Position numbers and translations under genes: made by a program. 35,007 nucleotides of DNA from contig CAIVUE010000090.1 of the NCBI GenBank assembly GCA_903909015.1, positions 1 to 35,007 on the forward strand, in the 5' to 3' direction. A model generated the notes under the pieces. That model had not been told where the DNA came from. It made no database searches and saw only the letters and a program-made list of their open reading frames with translations. Positions 18,773 to 29,388 of this stretch are shown here, in pieces. This DNA comes from an uncultured Methylophilaceae bacterium (GTDB taxonomy: Bacteria > Pseudomonadota > Gammaproteobacteria > Burkholderiales > Methylophilaceae). Position 1 is the stretch's first letter. Each line of letters opens with the position of its first letter.

Positions 18773-20191
18773 TTACTCTTGTAGATATACCCAGTTTAAC
18801 AACGCATCCTGGGCTTGCTTAGTAGCTTCTGCATTTAAGCCATTAGCAATAAATACTACAGACCAATAGCGCCCTTTAGCATCTAACAAATAGCCAGCAA
18901 TACTTCTTACATTTTCAAGCGACCCAGTTTTTAAATGCGCTCGTCCATACAAAGCGCCATCTTTACGTTTGCTTAGTGATCCATCTATTCCATAAATAGG
19001 CAATGAAGCTATCAATTCAGCCATCACTGGACTATGGTAAGCATCTCTAAGCAAGGCGGCCAAATGTGAAGCACTAATACGTTCAATTCGTGAAAGCCCT
19101 GCTCCATTTTCTAAGACCAACTCAGCAAAATTATACCCTTTGCCTTGTAACCAAGCTTTGATTTGCTGCTCACTTTTACCTATAGAAGCTTCTTGAGATG
19201 GATCATTTACTTGACTCAGAGTCAAGTACAAAGCTCGTGCCATCACATTATTACTAGTTTTATTCATTTCACGAAGCATATCCCCCAAATTTGGCGAAAC
19301 ATGCTCTGTGAGAAGGACTGAGTTCATTGGAACATTTGAAATCGATACTTGAGTTTTATCCTCCTGCGTCCATCGTCCACCCGCTTGCTCCCAAGCACTA
19401 TAGAAAAGATCGCCAACATATTCAGCCCCCTGCCAATTCACATCCAAATACTTATCACCACAACTTACAGGATATTCACCGCTGATATTTAAGACCCTAC
19501 CATCACGCTTAATTTTTAGGCCGTTCTTCCAATCTCCACATTCGTTGGCAACCGGCTTAATATCAACATGCTTAATCAACGTTTTCCAATTTGGATAAAC
19601 AACAATATTTACTTTTCCAATGCTTGGAATTAACTGTAATCGAATAGCTTGCTGATTAACCATCAATGCTTCTGCTGGTGCGTTATAAGCACGACTTGGC
19701 TTAGCATCAAATGCTCCGGCGTCAAAATTTAGATGTGCATAAGCACTATTATCTAAAAAGATCCCACAGCAAATTTCATCTAAAAAAAACCTCTGTTTTA
19801 GCTCGCTTGCCACTTCCGCTAAATGTGCTGTATTAAGCATAGGATCACCTGAGCCCTTGATCCAAATTCCACTTTGTAATTTGCCTTGCTCAGGATTTTT
19901 TAAAGCGTAAAACTGCGTTTTCCACCGATAAGCAGGCCCTAGAAGATCAAGAGCTGCATAACTTGTCACCAGCTTCATGACCGATGCAGGATTGCGAGAC
20001 TGATCAGCTTGATAAGTTAACAAGGGTTGCGAAGAATCTACTTGCTGAACATAAACACTAACGTTTTCCAAAGGCACATTTTCTGATTGAAGTGCTTGCA
20101 TAACTGACAAGGGTAGACCTGTTATTTGGTCAGTTTTGGCGAATGAAACCCCACAAAGAGTCACCAAAAAGATGGTCAAAATTATGCGCAT
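18773..20191 (-). CDS. dacB: D-alanyl-D-alanine carboxypeptidase/endopeptidase (PBP4)
   Basis: Penicillin-binding motifs: PASVMKLVTSYAALDLLGPAYRWKT (SxxK), KTSNNVMARAL (SxN), LKTGSLENVRSIAGYL (KTG); signal peptide at N-terminus. Confidence 0.95.
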   Translation of the reverse strand: MRIILTIFLVTLCGVSFAKTDQITGLPLSVMQALQSENVPLENVSVYVQQVDSSQPLLTYQADQSRNPASVMKLVTSYAALDLLGPAYRWKTQFYALKNPEQGKLQSGIWIKGSGDPMLNTAHLAEVASELKQRFFLDEICCGIFLDNSAYAHLNFDAGAFDAKPSRAYNAPAEALMVNQQAIRLQLIPSIGKVNIVVYPNWKTLIKHVDIKPVANECGDWKNGLKIKRDGRVLNISGEYPVSCGDKYLDVNWQGAEYVGDLFYSAWEQAGGRWTQEDKTQVSISNVPMNSVLLTEHVSPNLGDMLREMNKTSNNVMARALYLTLSQVNDPSQEASIGKSEQQIKAWLQGKGYNFAELVLENGAGLSRIERISASHLAALLRDAYHSPVMAELIASLPIYGIDGSLSKRKDGALYGRAHLKTGSLENVRSIAGYLLDAKGRYWSVVFIANGLNAEATKQAQDALLNWVYLQE

Positions 20192-21492
20192 GCCGTTACC
20201 AGTTTCTTAGTCGTATTGAGCATAAAATCGATTTCATCATGACTAATAATATAAGGCGGCATCCAATAGACGGTATTCCCAATCGGGCGAAGCAACAATC
20301 CGCCGGCCAACCCTTGTTGATAAAAACTTTGTTGGAATTGCTTATTGCTTGTTTTTACATCAAACGCCCATACCATACCGGTGTTACGAAGATTCTCAAT
20401 TGGCAAGTTATGCCAATTGGTGAGCTGTTGATTAATATATGCTGTCTTAGATCGGTTTTTATGTAAAACGTCGTCTTGCTCAAAAATTGCCAAAGTCGCT
20501 AGCGCAGCGCTACAAGCAAGGGCATTGCCCGTATAACTATGAGAATGCAAGAAGCCGCGAGTAACGTTATCATCGTAAAAAGCTTGATAAATTTCATCTG
20601 TAGTTAGCGTGACCGATAGCGGCAAATAGCCTCCTGTAATGCCCTTTGAAAGACAAATAAAATCAGGTTTAATATTCGCCTGCTCACAGGCAAACATGGT
20701 TCCGGTTCGCCCAAAACCGACAGCAATCTCATCCGCAATCAGATGCACTTTATATTTTGAACAAATTTCTCGCGCTCGTTTAAGATAAATTGGATGATAC
20801 ATGGCCATTCCAGCCGCACATTGAATCAAAGGCTCGATGATAAAAGCGGCAATTTTAGAATGGTGTTGTTCTAGATACACTTCTAAAACATCAGCGCAAC
20901 GAAGTGCATGAGCCTCTCCTCCCGCCTCCTCATTAGTCATAGATAAGCGAGAGTCTGGTGATGGCATTTGAGCACTTTGACGTAACAATGGAGCATAAGT
21001 GTCTTTAAAAATTGCAACGTCCGTCACCGATAATGCACCAATAGTTTCTCCGTGATAGCTGTTTTCAAGACTTAGAAATTGATTCTTTTTTAACTGACCA
21101 ACATTCCGCCAATAGTGAAAGGACATTTTTAATGCTATTTCAGTTGCAGAGGCACCATCTGACGCATAAAAACAATGTCCCAAATCCGTTAATTCGCCTA
21201 ACTTTTCTGAAAGCTGGACTACGGGCTCATGGGTAAAACCAGCAAGCATGACATGCTCGAGTTTATCAAGTTGTTCATTAATAGCAGTTTTAATTCTTTG
21301 CTCATTATGACCAAACAAATTTACCCACCATGAACTTACGCCATCCAAATAACGCTTCCCCTCGAAATCTTGAAGCCAGACACCTGCACCACTAGCAATG
21401 GGCAAGAGGGGCAAAGTTTCGTGAATTTTCATCTGGGTGCATGGATGCCATACAGCCTTCAGGCTTCGATTGAGTAACTCTTTATTCTTCAA
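20182..21492 (-). CDS. bioA: Adenosylmethionine-8-amino-7-oxononanoate aminotransferase
   Basis: VWHPCTQMKIHETLPLLPIASGAGVWLQDFEGKRYLDGVSSWWVNLFGHNEQRI...FYASDGASATEIALKMSFHYW...ENSYHGETIGALSVTD...LIADEIAVGFGRTGTMFACEQANIKPDFICLSKGITGGYLPLSVTL. Overlaps the dacB start by 10 bp. Confidence 0.97.
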   Translation of the reverse strand: MKNKELLNRSLKAVWHPCTQMKIHETLPLLPIASGAGVWLQDFEGKRYLDGVSSWWVNLFGHNEQRIKTAINEQLDKLEHVMLAGFTHEPVVQLSEKLGELTDLGHCFYASDGASATEIALKMSFHYWRNVGQLKKNQFLSLENSYHGETIGALSVTDVAIFKDTYAPLLRQSAQMPSPDSRLSMTNEEAGGEAHALRCADVLEVYLEQHHSKIAAFIIEPLIQCAAGMAMYHPIYLKRAREICSKYKVHLIADEIAVGFGRTGTMFACEQANIKPDFICLSKGITGGYLPLSVTLTTDEIYQAFYDDNVTRGFLHSHSYTGNALACSAALATLAIFEQDDVLHKNRSKTAYINQQLTNWHNLPIENLRNTGMVWAFDVKTSNKQFQQSFYQQGLAGGLLLRPIGNTVYWMPPYIISHDEIDFMLNTTKKLVTACA

Positions 21493-21662
21493 AAAAATCT
21501 ACCTTATGAATTAGTTCTCTAACTTATGTTGTGCGTTGCTTCAATTAAAACCTACTACCAATTCTTATCGTTATAAGCTCACACTTATGCATACTTATTA
21601 TCGCTGATTGCGTTGAATTTAATCAGGATTTTTTAAATATATAAGAAAAATTAGAAGTCCCT

Positions 21663-21690
21663 CTTGAAATTCATAGGCGTCGCCCCAAAG
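21663..21690 (+). promoter_or_regulatory. Sigma32 (RpoH)-like heat-shock promoter upstream of groES
   Basis: CTTGAAA (21663-21669), 13 nt spacer, CCCCAAAG (21683-21690); matches the CTTGAAA-N11-16-CCCCAT-like consensus. Confidence 0.75.
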
Positions 21691-21692
21691 TA

Positions 21693-21719
21693 TTAGCAGT
21701 CGATGGGCAGGAGTGCTAA
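21693..21719 (+). promoter_or_regulatory. CIRCE operator (HrcA-binding site)
   Basis: TTAGCAGTC-GATGGGCAG-GAGTGCTAA versus consensus TTAGCACTC-N9-GAGTGCTAA: one mismatch in the left arm, exact N9 spacing. Confidence 0.9.
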
Positions 21720-21777
21720 AATGCACCCCTAAGATTTTTGTTATTCGTTGTTTATTCATTTATTAAGGAGTTCGTTT

Positions 21778-22068
21778 ATGAAAATTCGTCCTTTACACGA
21801 TCGCGTAATTGTTAAGCGTCTAGAAGAAGTTCGTACCACAGCATCTGGAATTGTGATCCCAGATACAGCAACAGAAAAACCGGACCAAGGTGAAGTAATT
21901 GCCATTGGCCCAGGCAAGAAGGATGACAATGGAAAAGTAATTACACTTGACGTTAAAGTTGGCGACAAAGTGCTATTTGGCAAATACGCAGGCCAAACTG
22001 TAAAAATTGATGGTAACGAATTTTTGGTCATGACTGAGTCAGACCTTATGGGTGTTATCGAAGCCTAA
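21778..22068 (+). CDS. groES: Co-chaperonin GroES
   Basis: [101 protein letters not shown] ribosome-binding site upstream of ATG at 21778. Confidence 0.98.
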   Translation: MKIRPLHDRVIVKRLEEVRTTASGIVIPDTATEKPDQGEVIAIGPGKKDDNGKVITLDVKVGDKVLFGKYAGQTVKIDGNEFLVMTESDLMGVIEA

Positions 22069-22113
22069 ACGCTTCGCACTTTATAAAGAATTTTCAGTAA
22101 TTAAAGTAAGTAA

Positions 22114-23772
<1,659 letters not shown>

Positions 23773-23800
23773 TCATGGCTAATCAATAGCACACCGTTAA

Positions 23801-23837
23801 AAACAAAAAAGCCCCGAATGGGGCTTTTTTGTTTTTT
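23801..23837. terminator. Intrinsic terminator after groEL (bidirectional shape)
   Basis: AAACAAAAAAGCCCC-GAAT-GGGGCTTTTTTGTTTTTT. Confidence 0.92.
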
Positions 23838-23839
23838 GT

Positions 23840-23872
23840 AAAAAACCCTCGGCTAATAAGATTGGCCGAGGG
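23840..23872 (-). terminator. Rho-independent terminator on minus strand (3' end of candidate sRNA)
   Basis: CCCTCGGC (23846-23853) / GCCGAGGG (23865-23872) 8-bp stem; on the minus strand immediately followed by TTTTTT (23845-23840). There is no T tract on the plus side. Confidence 0.78.
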
Positions 23873-23957
23873 AAAGCCTAAGTTAGGCTCCACACCAAGG
23901 GAGGAAGGTGTGGGATAGTGACTTGATACTTATCAGATCATCAACATCACCATCGTA
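23840..23957 (-). ncRNA. Candidate small RNA with anti-Shine-Dalgarno loop (prediction; 5' end approximate)
   Basis: Minus strand ...TATCCCACACC-TTCCTCCCTT-GGTGTGGAGCCTAACTTAGGCTTTCCCTCGGCCAATCTTATTAGCCGAGGGTTTTTT. 7-bp hairpin CCACACC/GGTGTGG with loop UUCCUCCCUU, small hairpin GCCTA/TAGGC, then terminator CCCTCGGC/GCCGAGGG followed by T6. No ORF in the track covers it. Confidence 0.55.
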
Positions 23958-23961
23958 AAGA

Positions 23962-23991
23962 TTACGACTAAAAATACTTTAGATAAGTTCC
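23962..23991 (-). promoter_or_regulatory. Candidate ECF/sigmaE-like promoter for the candidate sRNA
   Basis: Minus strand GGAACTT (23991-23985), N16, GTCGTAA (23968-23962); resembles the sigmaE consensus GGAACTT-N15-17-GTC-rich -10. Confidence 0.35.
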
Positions 23992-24092
23992 AGACTTATC
24001 ACTAAAAAATAGATCCCTTTTCTGAGCGATCATCAGTGTTTAATCTTACTTAAATATTTCTCGAAGAGACAGGGAACTGCGATAATCTCACC

Positions 24093-26300
24093 ATGACAAT
24101 ATCAAATGAATCTCAAGACATACTCCTCAGAGGACTTAACAATAAGCAATTAGAAGCAGTTACTTTGCCTCATCAGTCCGCATTAATTTTAGCTGGCGCA
24201 GGAAGCGGTAAAACACGTGTGCTTACAACAAGAATTGCTTGGCTGATTCAAACAGGACAGGTTTCACCTACTGGACTATTAGCCGTAACATTTACTAACA
24301 AAGCAGCTAAAGAGATGCTAACGCGGCTTACCGCGATGTTACCGATTAATACCCGCGGGATGTGGGTAGGCACTTTTCATGGTCTTTGTAATCGTTTATT
24401 AAGAGCACATCATCGCGAAGCTTTGTTGCCTGTCACTTTCCAGATTTTAGATACTGCAGACCAACTATCAGCGATTAAACGCCTGATGAAACTGATGAAT
24501 GTTGATGATGAAAAATTTCCACCAAAACAAGTGATGGGGTACATCAATAGCTGCAAAGAGGAAGGTTTGCGCGCTCATACCGTAGATGCTTATGACCCAC
24601 ATTCACAGCGAATGCGTGAGATTTTTGAAGAATATGACAAACAATGCCAACGTGAAGGCGTGGTAGATTTTGCAGAATTGTTATTGCGTTGCTACGAGCT
24701 TTTAATCCGAGACAGCAACATTCGTCAACATTACCAAGACCGATTTAAATATATCCTAGTCGATGAGTTCCAAGACACCAATAAATTGCAATACTTGTGG
24801 CTAAAACTATTTGCAGGGATCAATCAGGAAAAGCCTAATAACTGCATTTTTGCAGTGGGTGATGACGACCAATCCATCTATGCTTTCCGCGGCGCTCGCG
24901 TGGGTAATATGCGTGACTTTGAAATGGATTTCAAAGTACAAAACATCGTCAAACTTGAAGAAAACTACCGCTCACACAGCAACATTTTGGATGCAGCAAA
25001 TGCGATTATCAGCAATAACAAGAACCGCCTAGGTAAAAATTTATGGACGGTTGCGGGCATGGGAGAGCCTGTAAGGGTTTATCAAGCATATAACGACATA
25101 GACGAAGCTAGCTTTATTGTTGAAGAAGTAAAAATGCTTCATAACGACGGTTGGGCACTAAATGATATCGCCCTTCTCTACCGCTCTAATGCACAATCAC
25201 GCGTAATTGAGCATGCTTTATTTTCAAACAATATTCCTTATCGTGTTTATGGTGGGCTACGCTTTTTTGAACGCGCAGAAATCAAACATGCGATGGCCTA
25301 TTTGCGCCTGATTAACAATCCCGAAGATGATATCGCTTTATTACGAGTTATTAATTTCCCTACCCGCGGCATCGGTGCAAGAAGTTTAGAACAACTACAA
25401 GAATCAGCCAGAATGCAAGACTGCAGCCTATGGCAGGCCGCTATCAACAAAGTTGGGAATGGTCGCCCAGGAAAAGGCTTAGAAGGCTTCGTGGCATTAA
25501 TCAAGCAAATGCAAGACGATGCTAAAGGCTTAACCCTAACTGAGATGACTGAAATTGCAACGACCATGTCTGGTCTCAAGAATTTTTATCAGTTAGAAAA
25601 AGAAGGCGAAGACCGCATTTCCAACTTAGATGAACTTATTAACGCTGCCGTCAGTTTTATGAATAATAATGAGGACGCCCTTCAAGATAATAGTAACGGA
25701 CTCACGGAATTTTTAACTCATGCCAGCCTTGAAGCAGGCGAACATCAAGCAGATGTAGGTGCAGATGCCCTTCAACTCATGACAGTGCACGCTGCCAAGG
25801 GCCTGGAATTCAAAGCAGTATTTATCAGCGGCCTAGAAGAGGGTTTGTGTCCCCACGAAAATAGCTTGTATGAAAACAATGGCTTAGAAGAAGAGCGTCG
25901 CTTGATGTACGTTGCAGTAACACGTGCTAGGCAACGTCTATACCTAAGTCACGCCCAAAGCCGTATGTTACATGGACAAATTCGCTATGGTATTCCATCA
26001 CGTTTCTTGGATGAAATTCCTGACGAGTTACTAAAACGCATAAACAGCCGCCAAGCACAAAAACCAAGCATGTCGAACAGCAATGAAATCAACCGCCAAA
26101 ACTTGCAACCCTCAATTAGCAGCGAACAAAGATCTGCCATGCCTTGGAAAATTGGCCAAGCTGTATCACACGCCAAATTTGGGCAAGGAATAGTAGTGAG
26201 TTACGAAGGAAATACAAGCGATATGAGAATCCAAATCAACTTTGGACGTGAAGGTCTGAAATGGCTCGCTATGGAATATGCAAAACTAGAAAAGATCTAA
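24093..26300 (+). CDS. uvrD: UvrD/Rep family DNA helicase II
   Basis: LLRGLNNKQLEAVTLPHQSALILAGAGSGKTRVLTTRIAWLI...LAVTFTNKAAKEMLTRL...GTFHGLCNRLLR...ILVDEFQDTNKLQY...FAVGDDDQSIYAFRGA...LEENYRSHSNIL...LMTVHAAKGLEFKAVFISGLEEGLCPHE...EEERRLMYVAVTRARQRLYLSHA. Confidence 0.97.
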   Translation: MTISNESQDILLRGLNNKQLEAVTLPHQSALILAGAGSGKTRVLTTRIAWLIQTGQVSPTGLLAVTFTNKAAKEMLTRLTAMLPINTRGMWVGTFHGLCNRLLRAHHREALLPVTFQILDTADQLSAIKRLMKLMNVDDEKFPPKQVMGYINSCKEEGLRAHTVDAYDPHSQRMREIFEEYDKQCQREGVVDFAELLLRCYELLIRDSNIRQHYQDRFKYILVDEFQDTNKLQYLWLKLFAGINQEKPNNCIFAVGDDDQSIYAFRGARVGNMRDFEMDFKVQNIVKLEENYRSHSNILDAANAIISNNKNRLGKNLWTVAGMGEPVRVYQAYNDIDEASFIVEEVKMLHNDGWALNDIALLYRSNAQSRVIEHALFSNNIPYRVYGGLRFFERAEIKHAMAYLRLINNPEDDIALLRVINFPTRGIGARSLEQLQESARMQDCSLWQAAINKVGNGRPGKGLEGFVALIKQMQDDAKGLTLTEMTEIATTMSGLKNFYQLEKEGEDRISNLDELINAAVSFMNNNEDALQDNSNGLTEFLTHASLEAGEHQADVGADALQLMTVHAAKGLEFKAVFISGLEEGLCPHENSLYENNGLEEERRLMYVAVTRARQRLYLSHAQSRMLHGQIRYGIPSRFLDEIPDELLKRINSRQAQKPSMSNSNEINRQNLQPSISSEQRSAMPWKIGQAVSHAKFGQGIVVSYEGNTSDMRIQINFGREGLKWLAMEYAKLEKI

Positions 26301-26337
26301 TCTTGCACGAGTTTTGCATACTTTAGACTTGATAAAT

Positions 26338-27165
26338 CTAACTGATGAAGTCTTCGCCTTTTTTATAATACATAGACAAGAAACTGAAGTATTGTATTGA
26401 GAATAAAAAGGCTGTTGCCATCAAGGAAACAAACATAATAAGCATCATGCCTAAAAATGCAGCGAGTCCTTTTGCAAAAACAGCAACAATCCCAATCACC
26501 AAGCCAAGCAACAACATAATGGCGACAACAGCCAACGTTAGCGTTAGCCAAGCCGTAATTAATGCAGTAATGTTATGTAAAGCTGCCCAAACGCTATGCC
26601 CAATGGACTTAAATACTGAGTATTGATGATACGATATCAGTAACGGTGAGTACCAAGTTGCTAATAATAGAGGTACTTGCAATACCAATAACTTTAACAT
26701 TAGCCACCAAAAGCCAATAGGCATCACTTCTTTATCCATCTTCTGAATATCTAGCGCTTGAATATCCCCTTCAGTTAAGCCAATCATAATTAATCGATAA
26801 ACAAAAAAAGCAACTCCCAGGAACACTAATTGTTTTACATGCGGTTTCACCTTATGGAAAACTTCTCTTACAGGAGTCATCCTTTGAGCATCCGTTTCCC
26901 GACAAACTCCAATCACTAATGAGGTGAATATTGGCCAGCTGAATGTTAGAGCTAAACCCAGAGCTCCGACAAAAAACAAAACAAAAATTGATCCGTGTGC
27001 TTGGTTAATACTCTCGATAATTCCAAGTAATAAAATAGGCAAGAATTGGAAAAATACAAGATACAAAGATGACAAACCCATCCACTTTGCTGGATGTTGC
27101 TTGAATAGTTCCAAGCTATCCCTTACCCAGCTTATCCCTAACTTAACTTTTAATTTAAACGTCAT
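26338..27165 (-). CDS. BPSS1780-family multipass membrane protein
   Basis: Several hydrophobic helices; N-terminus GISWVRDSLELFKQHPAKWMGLSSLYLVFFQFLPIL and SWPIFTSLVIGVCRETD resemble this betaproteobacterial family. Confidence 0.75.
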   Translation of the reverse strand: MTFKLKVKLGISWVRDSLELFKQHPAKWMGLSSLYLVFFQFLPILLLGIIESINQAHGSIFVLFFVGALGLALTFSWPIFTSLVIGVCRETDAQRMTPVREVFHKVKPHVKQLVFLGVAFFVYRLIMIGLTEGDIQALDIQKMDKEVMPIGFWWLMLKLLVLQVPLLLATWYSPLLISYHQYSVFKSIGHSVWAALHNITALITAWLTLTLAVVAIMLLLGLVIGIVAVFAKGLAAFLGMMLIMFVSLMATAFLFSIQYFSFLSMYYKKGEDFIS

Positions 27166-27186
27166 ATTTTTCCAGTTTCAAATGCA

Positions 27187-28137
27187 TTAAATCCACATCT
27201 CAACAATTTCTGGTTGATGTGCTATACCCCATTGTAATATTTTCTGAAAATGTTGTGGATCTTTAGCGTGAGTGAGTTCTCCAGATTGAGGATAAAACTT
27301 ATCCTTTAAACGAGACAACCAAAAACGCAATGCAGCTATCAATAACATATCCGGCCAAACCAATTGCTCTGCTTGAACAAAAGGTCTCACTTCATGGTAG
27401 GACCTTAATAATACTTTTACACGAACACTATCCAAGGATCCATCTTCGTTCACACACCAGTCATTCACTGCAATTGCAACGTCATACAAAAAAGCCCCAC
27501 GACATGCATAATAAAAATCGATAACTCCGCCTATCTTTTCACCATCAAATAGGACGTTATCGCGAAATAGATCCGCATGAATTACACCTTGCGGTAAAGC
27601 AAAAGTATCCAATGCAGCCTGACGCAACATAGTTTCTCTAAGCATTTCCCGATCATTTTCATCAAGAAAATATAAAACCTTCTTGGCAGTTGCTTCTCTC
27701 CATACCAGATCACGAGAATCCTGATTTCTAAGAGTGAAAGTTGAGCCCGCAATATGCATGTTCGCCAAAACTTGCCCAAGTTCCTTACACTGATTGACTG
27801 AGGGGGCAGTGATGTCTCGACCGTTCAAACAACTAACAATAGCGGCAGGCTTCCCATTTAACTCATCTAACTGCAAACCATCTAAACGTTTTACTGGATG
27901 AGGACAAGGGACTCCACGTTCAGACAAGTGCGTCATTAAGCTTAAAAAATAAGGTAATTCATCAGCGCTATGTTCTTCAAATAATGTGAGCACATACTTA
28001 CCTGTCGTCGTCGTAACGAAATAGTTAGTATTTGAAATTCCTGAAGCGATACCTTTTAGCTCAACCAAATCACCTATCGAGTATGAAGATAGCCAGGGTT
28101 TCAATTCATCAACTGATACATTTGTAAATACTGACAT
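27187..28137 (-). CDS. thrB: Homoserine kinase (aminoglycoside phosphotransferase-fold type)
   Basis: MSVFTNVSVDELKPWLSSYSIGDLVELKGIASGISNTNYFVTTTTGKYVLTLFE...LPYFLSLMTHLSERGVPCPHPVKRLDG...LPQGVIHADLFRDNVLFDGEKIGGVIDFYYACRGAFLYDVAIAVNDWC. Confidence 0.96.
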   Translation of the reverse strand: MSVFTNVSVDELKPWLSSYSIGDLVELKGIASGISNTNYFVTTTTGKYVLTLFEEHSADELPYFLSLMTHLSERGVPCPHPVKRLDGLQLDELNGKPAAIVSCLNGRDITAPSVNQCKELGQVLANMHIAGSTFTLRNQDSRDLVWREATAKKVLYFLDENDREMLRETMLRQAALDTFALPQGVIHADLFRDNVLFDGEKIGGVIDFYYACRGAFLYDVAIAVNDWCVNEDGSLDSVRVKVLLRSYHEVRPFVQAEQLVWPDMLLIAALRFWLSRLKDKFYPQSGELTHAKDPQHFQKILQWGIAHQPEIVEMWI

Positions 28138-28199
28138 AACAACTTTAAGTTAAGTTTGTGGCAAATGATTTTGGCAATTACGCCATATATTCTTATTAT

Positions 28200-28562
28200 C
28201 TAAAAACGAAAAATGACCCACTTAGGAATCACCAATGGTGCAGCAGGACCATCATACCTGGACCAGCCCCCATCCTGATCTTGTTTCATTAAATAATAAG
28301 GTGCACCGTGGGAAGGGGTGATTTTTTGCATATAAAGCTCGCCGTGCACGCGATATTCTTCTACCGTAGTTTCACCTTTTTTGACAATAGTGATTTCTGG
28401 TTCATCTGCTGGATTCGCCTCAATAACACCAGCAGGCGGCGGCAATGCTTCTGGTAAAGGCTCCAAATCAGCAGGTATTGGTTTTTTATCAACTGCTTCA
28501 GCAGTAAGGCTAGAGAATGGTAGTGCCAACACTACAAGTAAAATTAGATAATGAAGACGCAT
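28200..28562 (-). CDS. DUF2782 family secreted protein
   Basis: MRLHYLILLVVLALPFSSLTA signal peptide, then EPEITIVKKGETTVEEYRVHGELYMQKITPSHGAPYYLMKQDQDGGWSRYDGPAAPLVIPKWVIFRF. Start at the internal Met chosen over 28604. Confidence 0.83.
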   Translation of the reverse strand: MRLHYLILLVVLALPFSSLTAEAVDKKPIPADLEPLPEALPPPAGVIEANPADEPEITIVKKGETTVEEYRVHGELYMQKITPSHGAPYYLMKQDQDGGWSRYDGPAAPLVIPKWVIFRF

Positions 28563-28644
28563 ATGATTCCCGCACTTAATAAGCAAAAATTTAGACAATT
28601 TCATTTTAGCAAAAACCTATGCTTGTCGGTAAAGCGTTTTCAAA

Positions 28645-29373
28645 CTACAAATAAAGCTGAGTCTTACGCTCGGCAGCAGAAAGCTCAAAACCACGAGTTT
28701 CATAATGCTTAAAGATCGCAGCAACTACTTCATGTGGGTCATCAATCAATTGTATAAGATCCATATCATCAATTTCAATCATACCTTCTGTGATTAGAGT
28801 CTGCCGAAACCAATCAATCAAGCCACTCCAGAACTTACTACCAACCAGGACAATCGGAATTCGACGAGACTTTCCTGTCTGCACCAATGTCATCGCTTCC
28901 AACAGTTCATCAAGCGTACCAAATCCGCCAGGCATCACCACATAAGCCGACGCATATTTAACAAACATGACTTTGCGCATGAAAAAGTGTTTGAAATCCA
29001 AACTAATTTCTTGATAAGGATTAGTTGTTTGCTCATGCGGCAATTTTATATTCAGGCCCACACTTGGTGATAATCCAGGAAAAGCACCTTTATTCGCGGC
29101 CTCCATAATACCTGGGCCTCCTCCTGAAATAACACTAAATCCTGCGTCTGAAATCAAACGAGCAATTTCTTCTGCAAGCTTATAATAAGGATGCTCTGGC
29201 TTAGTTCTTGCACTTCCAAAAATAGAAACTGCAGGAGTGATCTCCTTAAGGCTTTCCGTAGCATCAACGAATTCTGCCATAATCTCGAATACGTGCCATG
29301 ATTCGTGCGCCGTTTGATTGCTTCCCTGGAAATCAGGATCAGCGATTTTTGGTACTTTTTTTGTAACAGACAT
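28645..29373 (-). CDS. LOG family protein (TIGR00730-type Rossmann fold)
   Basis: VSIFGSARTKPEHPYYKLAEEIARLISDAGFSVISGGGPGIMEAANKGAFPG...VMPGGFGTLDELLEAMTLVQTGK (PGGxGTxxE motif). Confidence 0.94.
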   Translation of the reverse strand: MSVTKKVPKIADPDFQGSNQTAHESWHVFEIMAEFVDATESLKEITPAVSIFGSARTKPEHPYYKLAEEIARLISDAGFSVISGGGPGIMEAANKGAFPGLSPSVGLNIKLPHEQTTNPYQEISLDFKHFFMRKVMFVKYASAYVVMPGGFGTLDELLEAMTLVQTGKSRRIPIVLVGSKFWSGLIDWFRQTLITEGMIEIDDMDLIQLIDDPHEVVAAIFKHYETRGFELSAAERKTQLYL

Positions 29374-29388
29374 AATGTAGACCTAAAT

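Noticed and set aside
23846-23913. Plus-strand reading of the groEL-uvrD hairpins as extra groEL terminators or an exposed GGGAGG loop
   Set aside because: groEL already has a strong terminator at 23801-23837, and none of these hairpins has a T tract on the plus side; the minus-strand reading fits better.
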